Assembly: GCA_003221515.1 (NCBI GenBank)
Contig: QHSI01000109.1
Location: 58,532 to 122,531, forward strand
Reading direction: 5' to 3'
From: Candidatus Rokuibacteriota bacterium
GTDB taxonomy: Bacteria > Methylomirabilota > Methylomirabilia > Rokubacteriales > CSP1-6
Length of the DNA: 64,000 nucleotides
Part shown: piece after piece, positions 19,008 through 28,780 of the stretch
Position numbering within the stretch: position 1 is the stretch's first letter
Layout of the letters: every line of letters begins with the position of its first letter
Made by a program: the position numbers and the translations under genes
Notes under the pieces: generated by a model
Told to the model about the DNA's origin: nothing
What the model saw: only the letters and a program-made list of their open reading frames with translations
Database searches by the model: none

Positions 19008-21419
19008 CTGCGCTTCGCGGAAGGTGAAGTTCGCCCCCTCGATGTCGACCTCGATGCGGGCGCTCTCCGCGACCTGGCCACGCACGATCGCCTCGGCCAG
19101 GGGATCCTCGATGTGCTTCTGGATCGTGCGCCGCAACTGCCGCGCGCCATACGTCTGGTCGTACCCCTTCTCGACCAACGCCGCTTCGGCCGCCGGCGTC
19201 AGCACGAGCTCGATACCCTTCTCGCTGAGCTGCTTGTTGATCCGACCGATCATCAAGCGAATGATCTCTCTGATGTGATCGAGCGACAGGGCGTGGAACA
19301 CGATGATGTCGTCGATGCGGTTCAGGAACTCCGGCCGGAAGGCCCGCTTCATCTCCTCGAGCACGCGCTCCTTCATCTTGTCGTACGAGGCCTCGTCGGA
19401 CTCCTGCAGGAACCCGGGCGACACCCGCTTGCCGATCAGGCTGGTACCCAGGTTCGAGGTCATGATGAGTATCGTGTTCTTGAAGTCCACGACGTGGCCC
19501 AGTGAGTCGGTGAGCCGCCCGTCGTCGAGGACCTGGAGCATCATGTTGAACACGTCAGGATGCGCCTTCTCGATCTCGTCGAACAGCACCACCGAGTACG
19601 GCCGGCGGCGGACCTTCTCGGTCAGGAACCCGCCCTCCTCGTAGCCGACGTAGCCGGGAGGGGCGCCCAGCAGGCGCGACACCGAGAACTTCTCCATGTA
19701 CTCGGACATGTCGACGCGGATCAGGGCGTTCTCGTCACCGAACAGGTACTCGGCGAGCGCCCGGGCGAGCTCGGTCTTGCCGACACCGGTCGGCCCCAGG
19801 AACACGAAGGAGCCGACGGGGCGCTTGGCGTCCTTGAGGCCCGCGCGGGACCGCCGGATCGCTCGCGCGACCGCCGCGACGGCGTCGTTCTGGCCGATGA
19901 TCCGGTCGTGCAGCGCTTCTTCCATGCGGGCGAGCTTCGCGGATTCCTTCTCCTCGAGCTTGGCGAGCGGGATACCGGTCCAGCGGGACACGATGAACTC
20001 GATGTCCTCTTCCTCGACCGTCTGGGTGCCCTTGCCCTTGTTCTTCTCCCACTCGCGCTTCAGCTCTTCTTCGCGATGGCGGAGCACCTTCTCCTTCTCC
20101 CGGAGCGAGGCCGCCTTCTCGAACTCCTGCGCCTCGAGGTACATGTCCTTCTCGCGGATCACGCGCTCGAGCTCCTTCTCGATCTCCTTGAGCTCGGGCG
20201 GCGCCGTCAACGCCATCAGCCGGGTGCGCGACGAGGCCTCGTCGATCACGTCGATGGCCTTGTCGGGGAGCTGGCGATCCGTGATGTAGCGGTCGGCCAG
20301 CTGCACCGCCGCCGAGATCGCCCGCTCGGTGATCTTGACCCGGTGGTGCGCCTCGTACTTGTGGCGCAGGCCGCGGATGATCTCGATCGCCTGCGGCACC
20401 GTCGGAGCCTTGACGATGACCGGCTGGAAGCGCCGCTCGAGGGCGCCGTCCTTCTCGATGTATTTCCGGTACTCGTCGAGGGTCGTCGCGCCGATCGTCT
20501 GGATCTCGCCCCGCGAGAGGGCGGGCTTGAGCATGTTCGAGGCATCGATCGCGCCCTCGGCCGCGCCGGCGCCGATGAGCGTGTGGAGCTCGTCCAGGAA
20601 CAGGACGACGTTCTCCGACTGCCGGATCTCCTTCATGACCGCCTTGAGTCGCTCCTCGAACTGGCCGCGATACTTCGTCCCGGCCACCAGGGCACCCAGG
20701 TCGAGCTGCAGGAGGCGCTTGTTCACAAGCACATCGGGCACGTCGTGGCTGATGATCTTCTGGGCGAGGCCCTCGACGATCGCGGTCTTGCCCACACCCG
20801 GCTCACCGATGAGCACGGGGTTGTTCTTGGTGCGGCGGGCCAGGATCTGAATGACGCGCTCGATCTCCTGCTCGCGTCCGATGACCGGATCGAGCTTGCT
20901 CTCCCGGGCCAACTGCGTCAGATCACGCGCGAACTCGTCGAGTACTGGCGTCTGCGACCGCTTCTTGGGTCGGGGGTAGTACTGATCGCCGAGCAGGGCC
21001 AGCGTCTCCTGCCGGACCTCGTCGAGCCGGGCGCCGAGCGATTCGAGGATCTTCGCGGCGATCGACTGCCCTTCCTTCATGAGCCCTAGGAGGAGGTGCT
21101 CGGTCCCGATGTAGTTGTGGCCGAGCTGACGCGCTTCTTCGATCGAGAGCTCGAGAACCCGCTTGGCCTGAGGAGTGAACGGAACTTCGCCGAAGGTGAG
21201 CGTTTTGGGGAATCCCGCCAGGGCGCGTTCGACTTCCGCCTTCACCGTCTCGAGCCGGAGCCCGAGACGCTGCAGGACCGCCGTCGCGATCCCTTCGCCG
21301 TCTCGTATCAATCCGAGGAGGACGTGCTCCGTTCCGACGAAGTCGTGACGGAAGCGGCCTGCTTCCTCCCGTGCGAGGATGATGACTCGGCGTGCCCGCT
21401 CGGTGAACCGTTCAAACAC
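16767..21419 (-). CDS. Continuous reading frame encoding ClpC ATPase followed by BamA (in-frame fusion)
   Basis: One uninterrupted frame of 1550 codons encodes a complete ClpC-type AAA+ unfoldase (about residues 1-804) and then, with no stop, a signal-peptide-like segment and a complete BamA (about 805-1550). The start is GTG 21419 with AAGGTGG eight bases upstream. No stop codon and no ATG/GTG/TTG occurs between the end of ClpC homology and the hydrophobic segment. The nearest in-frame start-like codon upstream is GTG 19085 (codon 779), with GAGG five bases before it; it would give a 772-residue BamA precursor. A cytosolic ATPase tethered to an outer-membrane barrel is hard to imagine, so internal initiation, a lost stop codon, or a sequence error are the likely explanations. 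lolD-bamA are usually adjacent, so clpC looks inserted here. Confidence 0.8.
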   Translation of the reverse strand: MFERFTERARRVIILAREEAGRFRHDFVGTEHVLLGLIRDGEGIATAVLQRLGLRLETVKAEVERALAGFPKTLTFGEVPFTPQAKRVLELSIEEARQLGHNYIGTEHLLLGLMKEGQSIAAKILESLGARLDEVRQETLALLGDQYYPRPKKRSQTPVLDEFARDLTQLARESKLDPVIGREQEIERVIQILARRTKNNPVLIGEPGVGKTAIVEGLAQKIISHDVPDVLVNKRLLQLDLGALVAGTKYRGQFEERLKAVMKEIRQSENVVLFLDELHTLIGAGAAEGAIDASNMLKPALSRGEIQTIGATTLDEYRKYIEKDGALERRFQPVIVKAPTVPQAIEIIRGLRHKYEAHHRVKITERAISAAVQLADRYITDRQLPDKAIDVIDEASSRTRLMALTAPPELKEIEKELERVIREKDMYLEAQEFEKAASLREKEKVLRHREEELKREWEKNKGKGTQTVEEEDIEFIVSRWTGIPLAKLEEKESAKLARMEEALHDRIIGQNDAVAAVARAIRRSRAGLKDAKRPVGSFVFLGPTGVGKTELARALAEYLFGDENALIRVDMSEYMEKFSVSRLLGAPPGYVGYEEGGFLTEKVRRRPYSVVLFDEIEKAHPDVFNMMLQVLDDGRLTDSLGHVVDFKNTILIMTSNLGTSLIGKRVSPGFLQESDEASYDKMKERVLEEMKRAFRPEFLNRIDDIIVFHALSLDHIREIIRLMIGRINKQLSEKGIELVLTPAAEAALVEKGYDQTYGARQLRRTIQKHIEDPLAEAIVRGQVAESARIEVDIEGANFTFREAQGLATLAVLTIGLLVFPSAKAQQSPQPTIVIKDLHVEGNRRVQEAVILGRVKAAIGSPFNPTVLQDDIKAIFSLGFFDDVQMRVDDFEGGVRVTFVVTERPFVRDLDFAGNKKSDRDTLQDKIDIKLGSVYNPVDVQRAVEKLRDYYEDEGYFEVQITPNVEKFSDGDVRLVFSIAEGRQITIEKIVFRGNQGLTDAQIKDAMETRERQYFILRGKVQRQRLDLDIDRIVALYNDHGYIQSRVDSHDIAIDREKARVTITITVVEGPQFKVGDVNVTGVTLLPEREISRQIKLKPGDVFSVSKVRESTQGILNLYSTIGRASADVNPKRDQNAASSLINMTFEVTEGPEVYVERININGNVRSQDKILRRELPLREGELYTLQKRDRARQKLVNLGYFDSVNVTTQPGADKTKIIVNVEVVERPTGIFSIGGGYSSVDSLVGTIDLAQRNFLGRGWEAAIRIRAGANSQQGTVSFTEPWLFDRPLAAGFDIYKSIRQYSEYDYDATGLNLRMSHPFEEFWRWQVGYRVSRDDITKISDSASPDLKSQEGVSVTSAIGAALTRDSRDLVAAPTRGGQTSLNADFAGLGGDSRFVKLTGLQTYFKPIWFDHIIATRAEAGYGFGWSNDPLPIFERFYLGGPNSIRSFKFHSLSPKDSGGFKTGGTSELLGNVEYIIPLPFAFRIAGFFDIGNVYGFSTEFDATDLRKAAGGGIRWQSPFGPIRVDYGINLDRKPGEGFGAFHFSVGSPF
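19008..21419 (-). other. clpC: ClpC module of the fused frame: ATP-dependent unfoldase of ClpCP protease
   Basis: Residues 1-145 are the double Clp-N domain ([49 protein letters not shown]). AAA-1 has [15 protein letters not shown] and [15 protein letters not shown]. The middle coiled coil carries a UVR-like segment ([16 protein letters not shown]), which defines ClpC rather than ClpA or ClpB. AAA-2 has [20 protein letters not shown], the sensor region and the C-terminal D2 domain ([21 protein letters not shown]). Homology ends near ANFTFREAQ, about where an independent ClpC would stop. The length of about 804 residues is normal, so the module looks intact. It would feed proteins to ClpP, which is not encoded in this window. 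Confidence 0.9.
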
Positions 21420-21495
21420 TGTTCCCCACCTTTTTTCAGGCCGCGGAGATGCGAATTTCCCTTTCGACGACGCCTAGTTACCGGACTGCGACTTC

Positions 21496-21501
21496 AGTAT
21501 A
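21496..21501 (-). promoter_or_regulatory. Possible -10 element upstream of the clpC-bamA frame
   Basis: In the 113-base gap between the lolD stop and the GTG start, the minus strand reads TATACT, a good sigma-70 -10 match about 77 bases before the start codon. No convincing -35 lies at the right distance, and no CIRCE or CtsR operator was seen. This is one of the few gaps in the 47-kb run large enough to hold a promoter, which fits independent control of a stress gene. Confidence 0.35.
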
Positions 21502-21532
21502 GCCCACCGCTCCTGGGCCCGCTAGACTTTTT

Positions 21533-22276
21533 CTAACTCTGCGAAACACTTACCCGATCGCGCTCGAGTCCCCCAAGGACCTCCCGCGCTCTGCCGTCGA
21601 CGAGGCGATACCCCCGCTCGGCTTTCCGCGCGAGATCCGAGTTGTGGGTCGCGACGAGGAACGCGAGGCCTCGCTCGGCCTGAAGCCGGAGGAAGAGATC
21701 GTAGATCACCTCACTCGTCTTCGGGTCGAGATTGCCCGTGGGCTCGTCGGCGAGGATGATCCTGGGCCCGTTGATGAGCGCCCGCGCGATCGCCACGCGC
21801 TGCTGCTCGCCTCCCGAGAGCTCTCCTGGGAGATGATTCAACCGATCACTGAGCCCGACCTCGACGAGGGCCGCCGTCGCCCGCTCCCGGACCTCGCCCG
21901 TAGGCCGGCGCTCGATCAGCCCGGGGATCATCGCGTTCTCGAGTGCGGTCATGTCGCCGAGCAGGTTGTAGAACTGGAAGACGAATCCCACGTCCTGGCG
22001 ACGATAACGGGCCAGCCCCGCTTCGCCTCGGCCCGCGAGGTCCTCGCCCGCGAAGAGGACCCGCCCTGCGGTCGGATGGTCGAGCCCTCCGAGCAGGTGC
22101 AGCAGCGTCGATTTCCCGACCCCGGAGGCGCCGATCAGCGTGACGAACTCGCCCGCGCCCACCGTGACGCTAGCGCCCCGGAGCACGCGCACAACTTCTG
22201 ACCCGCTCCGGTACTCCTTCTCGAGCTCCTCGCCCACCAGGAGTGGAGCTGAACCGTCACTCATAGCGGAGGACAT
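21533..22276 (-). CDS. lolD: Lipoprotein-releasing system ATP-binding protein
   Basis: This 247-residue ABC ATPase has Walker [17 protein letters not shown], the Q-loop [17 protein letters not shown] (a LolD/MacB-type sequence), the signature [15 protein letters not shown], Walker [10 protein letters not shown] and the switch His in VATHNSDLA. With the upstream permease it extracts mature lipoproteins from the inner membrane. ATG 22276 gives the longest product. ATG 22264 (ATGAGTGA overlapping the lolC stop) is an equally plausible start four codons later. LolA and LolB were not found in the window. Confidence 0.9.
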   Translation of the reverse strand: MSSAMSDGSAPLLVGEELEKEYRSGSEVVRVLRGASVTVGAGEFVTLIGASGVGKSTLLHLLGGLDHPTAGRVLFAGEDLAGRGEAGLARYRRQDVGFVFQFYNLLGDMTALENAMIPGLIERRPTGEVRERATAALVEVGLSDRLNHLPGELSGGEQQRVAIARALINGPRIILADEPTGNLDPKTSEVIYDLFLRLQAERGLAFLVATHNSDLARKAERGYRLVDGRAREVLGGLERDRVSVSQS

Positions 22277-23489
22277 CGACCGGCACGAGCGATCCGGCCC
22301 GCCTGGCCGGGATGATCGTCGCCAGGAACGAGAGGATCAGGGTCGACCCGACCACCATCAATCCGTCGAAGAGCGTCAGCCGCATCGGCAGGTAGTCGAT
22401 CTGATACACGTCAGCGGCGAGCCCGATGATCTTGTACGTGTTCTGCGCCCAGATGAGCGTGAAGCCGACGGCGGCCCCGGCGGCGGTGCCGGCGACGCCG
22501 ATGATCATGCCGACGGCGAAGAACACGAGAGTGATCGATCGCCCCGATGCGCCGACGGCCATCAGGATCCCGATCTCCTTGTGCTTTTCGGCGACGAGAA
22601 GAACGAGGTGGCCGATGATCGCGAACGCCGCGACGAGCACGATGATGGTCACCACGACGAAGAGCGCGTATTTCTCCAGCTGGAGTGCCGCGAACAGACT
22701 CCGGTTCATCTCCATCCAGTCGCGAACCCAGAAACGGAAGCCTAGCAATTTGGCGACGGCCAGCCCGACGACCTTAGCGTCGAACGGGTCCTTCAGCTTG
22801 ACCTCGATGCCCGTGACACCGGCGATCCCCGCGAACTCCTGCGCGGCCGGCAGGCTCAGATAGGCCATCGACGAGTCGTATTCGTGCATGCCGATCTCGA
22901 TCATGCCGGCGACGATGTAGCGGCGCATCTTGGGCACCATGCCGACCGCCGTCAGCGCGCCCTCCGGTGAGATCACCGTCACCGGGTCGCCCGGCAGCAC
23001 GCCGAGTGAGCGCGCCAGCTCCCGCCCCAGGAGGATCATCGGCGCGCCCTCGACCAGCGGCTCGAGGGAGCCGCCGCGGAGCTGGGAGCGGACATCGGCG
23101 AGGACGGCCGGCGTGTTCAGATCGACGCCCCGGATGAGACCGCCGCGCGCGCCGCCCGTCGCCGTGGTGAAGAGGACCTGCTGGTGCACGAAGGGGGTGG
23201 CCGAGCGAACGCCGGCGACTTTCTGAATCTGTCCCGCGACGGCGTCCGCGCCCACGAGCCCCTGCCCGCCGCTCTGGAACACGAGCAGATGCGGGCTGCC
23301 GGCGATGATCTTGTCCCGGATCCCGTCCTGGAATCCCGTCATCACGGCGAGCACGACGATCAGGGCGCCGACACCGAGGAAGACGCCTCCCACGCCGATC
23401 CAGGCGAAGAGCGACAGGTTCGTCCGCTGCCCGCGGGACCTGAGATATCGCAGCCCCAAGAAGAGCTCGAACGGCAATCCCTGCCTCAT
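22257..23489 (-). CDS. lolC: Lipoprotein-releasing system permease LolC/LolE family
   Basis: This 410-residue inner-membrane protein has the MacB/LolCE layout: an N-terminal segment ([20 protein letters not shown]), one transmembrane helix ([23 protein letters not shown], ending near residue 52), a large periplasmic domain, and three C-terminal helices starting around [41 protein letters not shown] is the family signature after the second helix. Only one permease gene is present, so it would act as a LolF-like homodimer rather than a LolC/LolE pair. The ATG overlaps the lysS stop by four bases, and lolD follows with a 20-base overlap. Confidence 0.88.
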   Translation of the reverse strand: MRQGLPFELFLGLRYLRSRGQRTNLSLFAWIGVGGVFLGVGALIVVLAVMTGFQDGIRDKIIAGSPHLLVFQSGGQGLVGADAVAGQIQKVAGVRSATPFVHQQVLFTTATGGARGGLIRGVDLNTPAVLADVRSQLRGGSLEPLVEGAPMILLGRELARSLGVLPGDPVTVISPEGALTAVGMVPKMRRYIVAGMIEIGMHEYDSSMAYLSLPAAQEFAGIAGVTGIEVKLKDPFDAKVVGLAVAKLLGFRFWVRDWMEMNRSLFAALQLEKYALFVVVTIIVLVAAFAIIGHLVLLVAEKHKEIGILMAVGASGRSITLVFFAVGMIIGVAGTAAGAAVGFTLIWAQNTYKIIGLAADVYQIDYLPMRLTLFDGLMVVGSTLILSFLATIIPARRAGSLVPVDVLRYE

Positions 23490-24997
23490 CGCTCCGTCCC
23501 TCCTTCGTCTGGGGCGCGGCCGCCCTCGGGGCGCAGCAAGGGGAACAGGATCACCTCGCGGATCGACGGCTGGTTGGCGAACAGCATGAGCAGCCGATCG
23601 ATGCCGATCCCCTCGCCGGCCGCGGGAGGCATCCCCTGCTCCAGCGCACGCACGTAGTCCTCGTCGAGCCAGTGCGCCTCCTCGTCACCGCGCTCCAGCA
23701 GCTGCGCCTGTTCGCGGAACCGCGCGAGCTGGTCGATCGGATCGTTCAGCTCACTGTACGCGTTGGCGAGCTCGCGCCGGCCGACGAAGAGCTCGAAACG
23801 GTCGACGAGCGCGGCATTGTCTCGCTTGCGCTTGGCCAGCGGCGAGAGCTCGATGGGGAAGTCGATCACGAACGTCGGCTGCACGAGCGTGGGCTCGACG
23901 AGCGTCTCGAAGACGTCCTTCCAGAGCTCCCACGGGGCCCCGCCGTGTGGCGTGAGCCCCTTGCCGGCCGCCGCACGCGCCACGGCGGCGGCGTCGGTGG
24001 CCGGCGTCACCGTCATCCCCAGCGCCTGGGAGATTCCCTCGAAGAACCCGAGGCGCCGCCACGGTGGCGTCAAGCTGATGGCGTGCTCACCCCACTGGAG
24101 TGCGTGCGTGCCGAGGAGCGATTGCGCGAGCTCCGTGAACAGCGCCTCGGTCAGCTCCATGAGGTCCGTGTAGTCGGCGTACGCCTGATAGAACTCGAGC
24201 GTCGTGAACTCGGGGTTGTGCTGCGTCGACACGCCCTCGTTCCGGAAGTTGCGGTTGATCTCGTACACCCGCTCGAGGCCGCCGACGACCAGGCGCTTCA
24301 GGTAGAGCTCGGGCGCGATGCGCAGATAGAGCTCCATGTCGAGGGCGTTGTGATGCGTCTTGAACGGGCGCGCGATCGCGCCACCGGGGATCGGCTGCAT
24401 CATCGGCGTCTCGACCTCCAGGAACCCGCGGGCGTCGAGGAACTTGCGGATGCCGCCGATCAGGCGCGCGCGGAGCTGGAAGATCGCGCGCGTCTCGGTG
24501 TTGACGACCAGGTCGACGTAGCGCTGCCGGTAGCGGGTCTCGACGTCCTTCAGGCCGTGCCACTTCTCTGGCAGCGGGCGGAGTGACTTCGCGAGGAACG
24601 TGAACGCCTTGACGGCGACGGTCAGCTCGCCCGTCCGGGTCCTGAACATCTCGCCGGTTACGCCGATGAAGTCGCCGGTGTCCAGATCGACGAAGCGAGC
24701 GTACTCGTCGCCGAGCGCGTCAGCCCGCGCGTAGAGCTGGATCCGGCCGGTCTGGTCCATGAGGTGCGCGAAGCACGTCTTGCCGTGATGGCGCAGAGCC
24801 ACGAGACGACCGGCGAGGCTCACGGCGCCGAAGCCCTTGAGCTCTTCGTCCACGGCGTTGCCGAGTCGATCGGCGAGCCCGCGGGCCCAGTGGGTCACCG
24901 GGTAGCGGCCGCCGAACGGGTCGATCCCGCGACGCCGCAGCGCCTCGAGCTTTTCCCGGCGCTGGCGAATCTGTTCGTTCTCGTCGTCGAGGGTCAT
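23486..24997 (-). CDS. lysS: Lysine--tRNA ligase, class II
   Basis: This 503-residue class II synthetase has an N-terminal OB-fold anticodon domain ([23 protein letters not shown]) and motif 1 around [25 protein letters not shown]. Motif 2 is [18 protein letters not shown] and motif 3 is [39 protein letters not shown] is the LysS-specific segment preceding motif 2 (quoted in part). The ATG at 24997 begins [20 protein letters not shown], the usual charged N-terminal helix, and overlaps the prfB stop by four bases. The longer upstream frame reads into prfB and is not part of the gene. Confidence 0.95.
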   Translation of the reverse strand: MTLDDENEQIRQRREKLEALRRRGIDPFGGRYPVTHWARGLADRLGNAVDEELKGFGAVSLAGRLVALRHHGKTCFAHLMDQTGRIQLYARADALGDEYARFVDLDTGDFIGVTGEMFRTRTGELTVAVKAFTFLAKSLRPLPEKWHGLKDVETRYRQRYVDLVVNTETRAIFQLRARLIGGIRKFLDARGFLEVETPMMQPIPGGAIARPFKTHHNALDMELYLRIAPELYLKRLVVGGLERVYEINRNFRNEGVSTQHNPEFTTLEFYQAYADYTDLMELTEALFTELAQSLLGTHALQWGEHAISLTPPWRRLGFFEGISQALGMTVTPATDAAAVARAAAGKGLTPHGGAPWELWKDVFETLVEPTLVQPTFVIDFPIELSPLAKRKRDNAALVDRFELFVGRRELANAYSELNDPIDQLARFREQAQLLERGDEEAHWLDEDYVRALEQGMPPAAGEGIGIDRLLMLFANQPSIREVILFPLLRPEGGRAPDEGGTER

Positions 24998-26092
24998 TGT
25001 CCTCGCGCCCAGAGCAGGTACGCCTTGATGAACATGTCGAGCTCGCCATCCATCACGGCCTCGACGTTCCCCACCTCGAGCCCGGTTCGGTGGTCCTTGA
25101 TCAGCTGATAGGGATGAAACGTGTAGGAACGGATCTGGCTGCCGAACGCGCTCTCCTTCTTCTGGCCGCTCAATTCGGCCAGCGCCTCGCGTTGCTTCTT
25201 CTCCGCGATCTCGTAGAGCCGCGCCTTGAGAATGCGCAGCGCGGTATCGCGATTCCGGAGCTGCGAGCGCTCGTTCTGACACTGGACGACGATCCCGGTC
25301 GGCAGGTGCGTGATGCGCACGGCCGAGTCCGCGGTGTTGACGCCCTGCCCGCCCGGGCCTGAGGCGCGGAAGACGTCCACCCGGATCTCATCTTCCCGGA
25401 CGTTGACCTCGACGTCGTCGACCTCGGGAACGACCGCCAGCGAGGCGAAGCTCGTCTGCCGGCGACGCGAGGCGTCGAACGGGGAGATCCGCACGAGCCG
25501 ATGCACGCCCATCTCGCCGCGCAGGTACCCGAACGCGTACTCGCCCGACACCTCGACGGTCGCCGACTTGATGCCGGCCTCGTCACCGGGGAGCAGGTCG
25601 ACCACCTCGGCCTTCAGGCCCGCCCGCTCGCACCACCGCAGGTACATGCGCAGGAGCATCTGCGCCCAGTCCTGCGACTCGGTGCCCCCGGCGCCCGGGT
25701 GGATGGACACGATCGCGGCCTTCGTGTCGTGGGGACCCGAGAGCATGATCTTGAGCTCGAATTCCTCGAGGTCCTTCCGGAGGCTCGCGATCCCGTCGGC
25801 GATCTCGGCGTCGAGGCTGCCGTCGGCCGCCTCTTCGGCCAGCTCGAGGGCCACCCCGAGGTCTTCGGCCTTCTTGGAGAGCTCCGTTACCCGCGTGACG
25901 AGGCGGGTAAGCTCCGTCCGCTCGCGGATGACTTCTTGGGCGTGGCGGTTGTCTTCCCAGAACGACGGTTTGGCCGTCTCGGTGTCGAGCGTGGCGATCC
26001 GCTGCTCCTTCGCCGGGACGTCAAAGATGCCCCCTGAGCTCGGTCACGCGGCCCGTGAGATCGGTGATGTCGCGCTTGAAGTCACCCGGCAT
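24994..26092 (-). CDS. prfB: Peptide chain release factor 2, with programmed +1 frameshift
   Basis: Codons 1-23 ([20 protein letters not shown], then GHL) start at ATG 26092 and end at an in-frame TGA at 26021-26023. A +1 shift at CTT joins them to the main frame ([15 protein letters not shown]...), giving 365 residues, the normal RF2 length. The main frame carries the SPF anticodon-like tripeptide ([12 protein letters not shown]) and [15 protein letters not shown] with the catalytic GGQ. RF2 terminates at UGA/UAA and controls its own synthesis through this site. The ATG shares a base with the lnt stop (TGATG), and lysS overlaps the 3' end. Reading only the main frame from 25854 would lose about 80 residues. 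Confidence 0.95.
26020..26035 (-). promoter_or_regulatory. RF2 autoregulatory +1 frameshift signal
   Basis: On the minus strand the order is AGGGGG (26035-26030), CAT, CTT (26026-26024), TGA (26023-26021), C. This is the same as the Escherichia coli prfB site: a Shine-Dalgarno-like hexamer three bases before CUU UGA C. Low RF2 lets the ribosome pause at UGA and slip forward by one base. Frame inspection on both sides confirms that the shift is required to make the full protein. Confidence 0.95.
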
Positions 26093-27609
26093 CAGGCGGC
26101 ACGACTCCGTGCCCGCACGGCCAGCGCGGCGGCGGTCACGCACAGGGCAAGATAGGCGAGCCAGTCGCCGAAGCGGGTGTAGACGGTCTCGCCGGAGCGG
26201 AGGGACACGCGCTCGGTCATCGTGCTGCGCTCGAAGAGGGAGATGCGCCTGACGATCTGACCCGTGGGCGCGATGAACGCCGACACCCCCGTGTTCGCGG
26301 CACGAACCACGGTGACGCGGTGCTCGACGGCGCGGAACGGGTACATGGCCAGATGCTGCCACGGCCCGCTGGTGCGACCAAACCATCCGTCGTTGGTCAT
26401 GTTCACGATCAGCCGCGCGCCACCCTTCACGAAGTCACGGACGAGCTCAGGGAAGATGCCCTCGTAACAGATCACGACGCCGAACGGGGCTGGCGGGCCC
26501 GGGAAGACGCTGGTATTGGAGCCCGGCTCGAGATCGGCAATGAACTCGGCCCAGCCCCTGACGAATCCGATCATTCCCGACAGCGGCACGAATTCTCCGA
26601 ATGGAACGAGGTGGATCTTATCATACCTGCCCGCGATCCCCCGTTCGGTCACCAGAAACGCGCTGTTACGGAGCCTCGGCACAGGGGCTCCATCAGCGTC
26701 GATCGACCCCACCAGCAGGGGGACACCAAGCGAGCTCGAGAGGCTGCCCAGGGCGCGGAGCATCTCGGTGTCGCGGCGGAGCACCGTGGGCAACGCCGTC
26801 TCGGGCCACACGATCAGATCGGGCCGCTGGGCGCCGGCTCGCTGCGTGAGCGAGAAGTAGATCGCGACGGTGGTCGCCGCGTGACCGGGCTCGAACTTCA
26901 GCGGCTGCTCGATCGAGGGCTGCATGACGGCCACCGTGGCTTCAGCTGGCGAAGCCGGCGCGGCGAGACGCCACGCGCCGAACGCCAACGTGCCCAGTAC
27001 GACCACCGACGCGACCGCGAGCCCGCCGATCGCGCCGCGCCAGGATAGGACGAGGACCCCGGCGAGCGCGGCGTTCACCGCGACGATCACCAGTGAGACG
27101 CCGTAGACTCCGGCGAGCTCCGCGATCTGAATGACGTTGAGGTGCAGGTACTGCGAATAGCCGAGCAGGCCCCAGGGAAATCCCCCGAGAAGGTGGCCGC
27201 GGATCCACTCCCCGGCCACCCAGAGGAACGGCGCGGCGGCCAGGGCTCCGATGATCGAGCGCTGCGCCAGCCACGACACGCCGGCGCAGAACGCGCCGAC
27301 GTACAGTCCGCAGTACCCGGCGATCGCGAGCGTCGGCAGCCACGTCAGGGGCCACGGGATCGTGCTGTAGGTCCTCAAGGTGAAGTCCAGCCAGCGCAGC
27401 AGCACCAGGAAGAAGACGGTTCCGAAGAACCAGCCCCACGCGAATCCGTCTCGGACCGGGCGGCGTACCGCCGCCACGAGGAGCGGCGTCAAGGCGAGCC
27501 AGACCGTGCCCTCCCAGTCGGTGCGGGGAAACGCCAGCGCCAGGCCGAGAGCGGTCACGAAGAGCACTGCCGCGAGGGACAGCGATGGTCGCCGGATCAG
27601 GAACCCCAC
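26092..27609 (-). CDS. lnt: Apolipoprotein N-acyltransferase
   Basis: This 505-residue inner-membrane enzyme has about six N-terminal transmembrane helices (from LAAVLFVTALGLALAF to the helix before ASPAEATVAVMQPSIE), then a nitrilase-fold periplasmic domain. The catalytic triad motifs are visible: IVWPETALPT (Glu), GRYDKIHLVPFGEFVPL (Lys) and GVVICYEGIFPELVRD (Cys). VNMTNDGWFG follows as in all Lnt. It adds the third acyl chain to lipoproteins, upstream in the pathway of LolCD encoded nearby. One C-terminal helix closes the protein. The start at 27609 overlaps the metallophosphoesterase 3' end by 13 bases. Confidence 0.93.
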   Translation of the reverse strand: MGFLIRRPSLSLAAVLFVTALGLALAFPRTDWEGTVWLALTPLLVAAVRRPVRDGFAWGWFFGTVFFLVLLRWLDFTLRTYSTIPWPLTWLPTLAIAGYCGLYVGAFCAGVSWLAQRSIIGALAAAPFLWVAGEWIRGHLLGGFPWGLLGYSQYLHLNVIQIAELAGVYGVSLVIVAVNAALAGVLVLSWRGAIGGLAVASVVVLGTLAFGAWRLAAPASPAEATVAVMQPSIEQPLKFEPGHAATTVAIYFSLTQRAGAQRPDLIVWPETALPTVLRRDTEMLRALGSLSSSLGVPLLVGSIDADGAPVPRLRNSAFLVTERGIAGRYDKIHLVPFGEFVPLSGMIGFVRGWAEFIADLEPGSNTSVFPGPPAPFGVVICYEGIFPELVRDFVKGGARLIVNMTNDGWFGRTSGPWQHLAMYPFRAVEHRVTVVRAANTGVSAFIAPTGQIVRRISLFERSTMTERVSLRSGETVYTRFGDWLAYLALCVTAAALAVRARSRAA

Positions 27610-28322
27610 TCGAGCCGATCGGCGAGGAACCTCGGTAATCCTCCGTCGAGGATCTTCTGTCGCGCCGCCTCCAGGTCGTACACGACGCGTCGGATGGCGA
27701 CCGTTCCCGCCTCGGCGTCCCAGATCGCGTACGCCGCGCGCGGATCACGATCACGCGGCTGGCCAACGCTGCCCACGTTGACGATGTAGCGGCGCCCGCG
27801 CACGAACTCGAGATCGACCGGGCCCGAGAGGTGCTCGGGTCCCGTGGAACCCAACGACCAGGCGCCCGGCAAATGGGAGTGGCCAATGAAGCATAGCCGC
27901 GTGGCGAACGCCGGGAACGCGTCGAACCCGTCCTGGGCGGTTACGAGGTACTCCCACTCGTCCGGACGGTCCGGCGACGCGTGGACGAGCGTGGCATCGC
28001 CGACCTCCACCACCAGGGGAAGCCCGCCGAGGTACGCTCGATGGTCATCGCCGAGGCGCTCTCGGGTCCATTCGGCGGCCGCCCGCGCGTGCGGGTTGAA
28101 CCAGTCGAGGCCGAGAAGCCCGGCGACGGCGTGGTCGTGATTGCCGCACGTGATCCTTTGAGCCCGCTCGGCCACGATCTCGACGCACGCGAGCGGGTCG
28201 GCGCCGTAACCGACGAGGTCGCCGAGCGAGAGCACCGCGTCGGTGCGCGGCGCCGCGTCGGCGAGGACGGCCTGGAGCGCTTCCAGGTTGCCGTGAATGT
28301 CGGAGAGCACCGCGTACCGCAC
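27597..28322 (-). CDS. Metallophosphoesterase (calcineurin-like, YfcE/COG0639 type)
   Basis: The 241-residue protein has the phosphoesterase signature in order: DIHGN at the N-terminus (MRYAVLSDIHGNLEALQAVL), GDLVGYGADP, GNHDHAV, and later GHSHLPG. These supply the ligands for two metals. NVGSVGQPRDRDPRAAYAIWD is typical of the small bacterial phosphodiesterase/phosphatase group. The physiological substrate cannot be inferred. It lies 7 bases after nusB and overlaps lnt, so it is expressed with housekeeping genes. Confidence 0.85.
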   Translation of the reverse strand: MRYAVLSDIHGNLEALQAVLADAAPRTDAVLSLGDLVGYGADPLACVEIVAERAQRITCGNHDHAVAGLLGLDWFNPHARAAAEWTRERLGDDHRAYLGGLPLVVEVGDATLVHASPDRPDEWEYLVTAQDGFDAFPAFATRLCFIGHSHLPGAWSLGSTGPEHLSGPVDLEFVRGRRYIVNVGSVGQPRDRDPRAAYAIWDAEAGTVAIRRVVYDLEAARQKILDGGLPRFLADRLEWGS

Positions 28323-28329
28323 GCCTCAC

Positions 28330-28746
28330 TCAGATCGTGGGGCGAAGTTCTTTGTGCACCCGGTCGAGGACCCCGTTGATGAATCGGCTCGAATCCTTCG
28401 TGCCGAACTTCTTGGCGATCTCGATGGCCTCGTTGATCGCGACCTTCGGCGGCACCTCCCCCGTCCACAGGAGCTCGAAGGCGGCGAGACGGAGGATGTT
28501 GCGATCGACGACGGACATCCGCTCCAGATCCCAATGTTCGGCGAACTGGGAGAGCACCTGGTCAATCTTGGCCTGGTTGGTCTTGGTCCCGCGCACCAGG
28601 GCGTCGGCGAACGCTCGGGTGTCGGCGTCCACGGGGTGTCGCTCCCAGAACTCAGCGCCGTGCCGCGAGGGATCGGCCTCGCTGTGCAGGTCGAGCTGGT
28701 AAAGGAACTGGAGAGCGACCTCGCGCGACTTCCTGCGCTTGCTCAT
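28330..28746 (-). CDS. nusB: Transcription antitermination factor NusB
   Basis: This all-alpha protein of 138 residues begins MSKRRKSREVALQFLYQLDL, the RNA-binding arginine-rich start of NusB. ERMSVVDRNILRLAAFELLW and VPPKVAINEAIEIAKKFGT follow, then the C-terminal SSRFINGVLDRV. With NusE it binds boxA RNA during rRNA antitermination. The ribH-nusB pairing is a very common arrangement. A 34-base gap separates it from ribH. Confidence 0.95.
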   Translation of the reverse strand: MSKRRKSREVALQFLYQLDLHSEADPSRHGAEFWERHPVDADTRAFADALVRGTKTNQAKIDQVLSQFAEHWDLERMSVVDRNILRLAAFELLWTGEVPPKVAINEAIEIAKKFGTKDSSRFINGVLDRVHKELRPTI

Positions 28747-28780
28747 TTATCGAGTGCTGGGAGGACGGCTAGAATTCATT

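Noticed and set aside
17067..19505. 812-codon open frame antisense to bamA and clpC
   Set aside because: An artefact of high GC and codon bias. The opposite strand has unmistakable POTRA, Omp85 and AAA+ motifs, and the antisense product has no recognisable domain.
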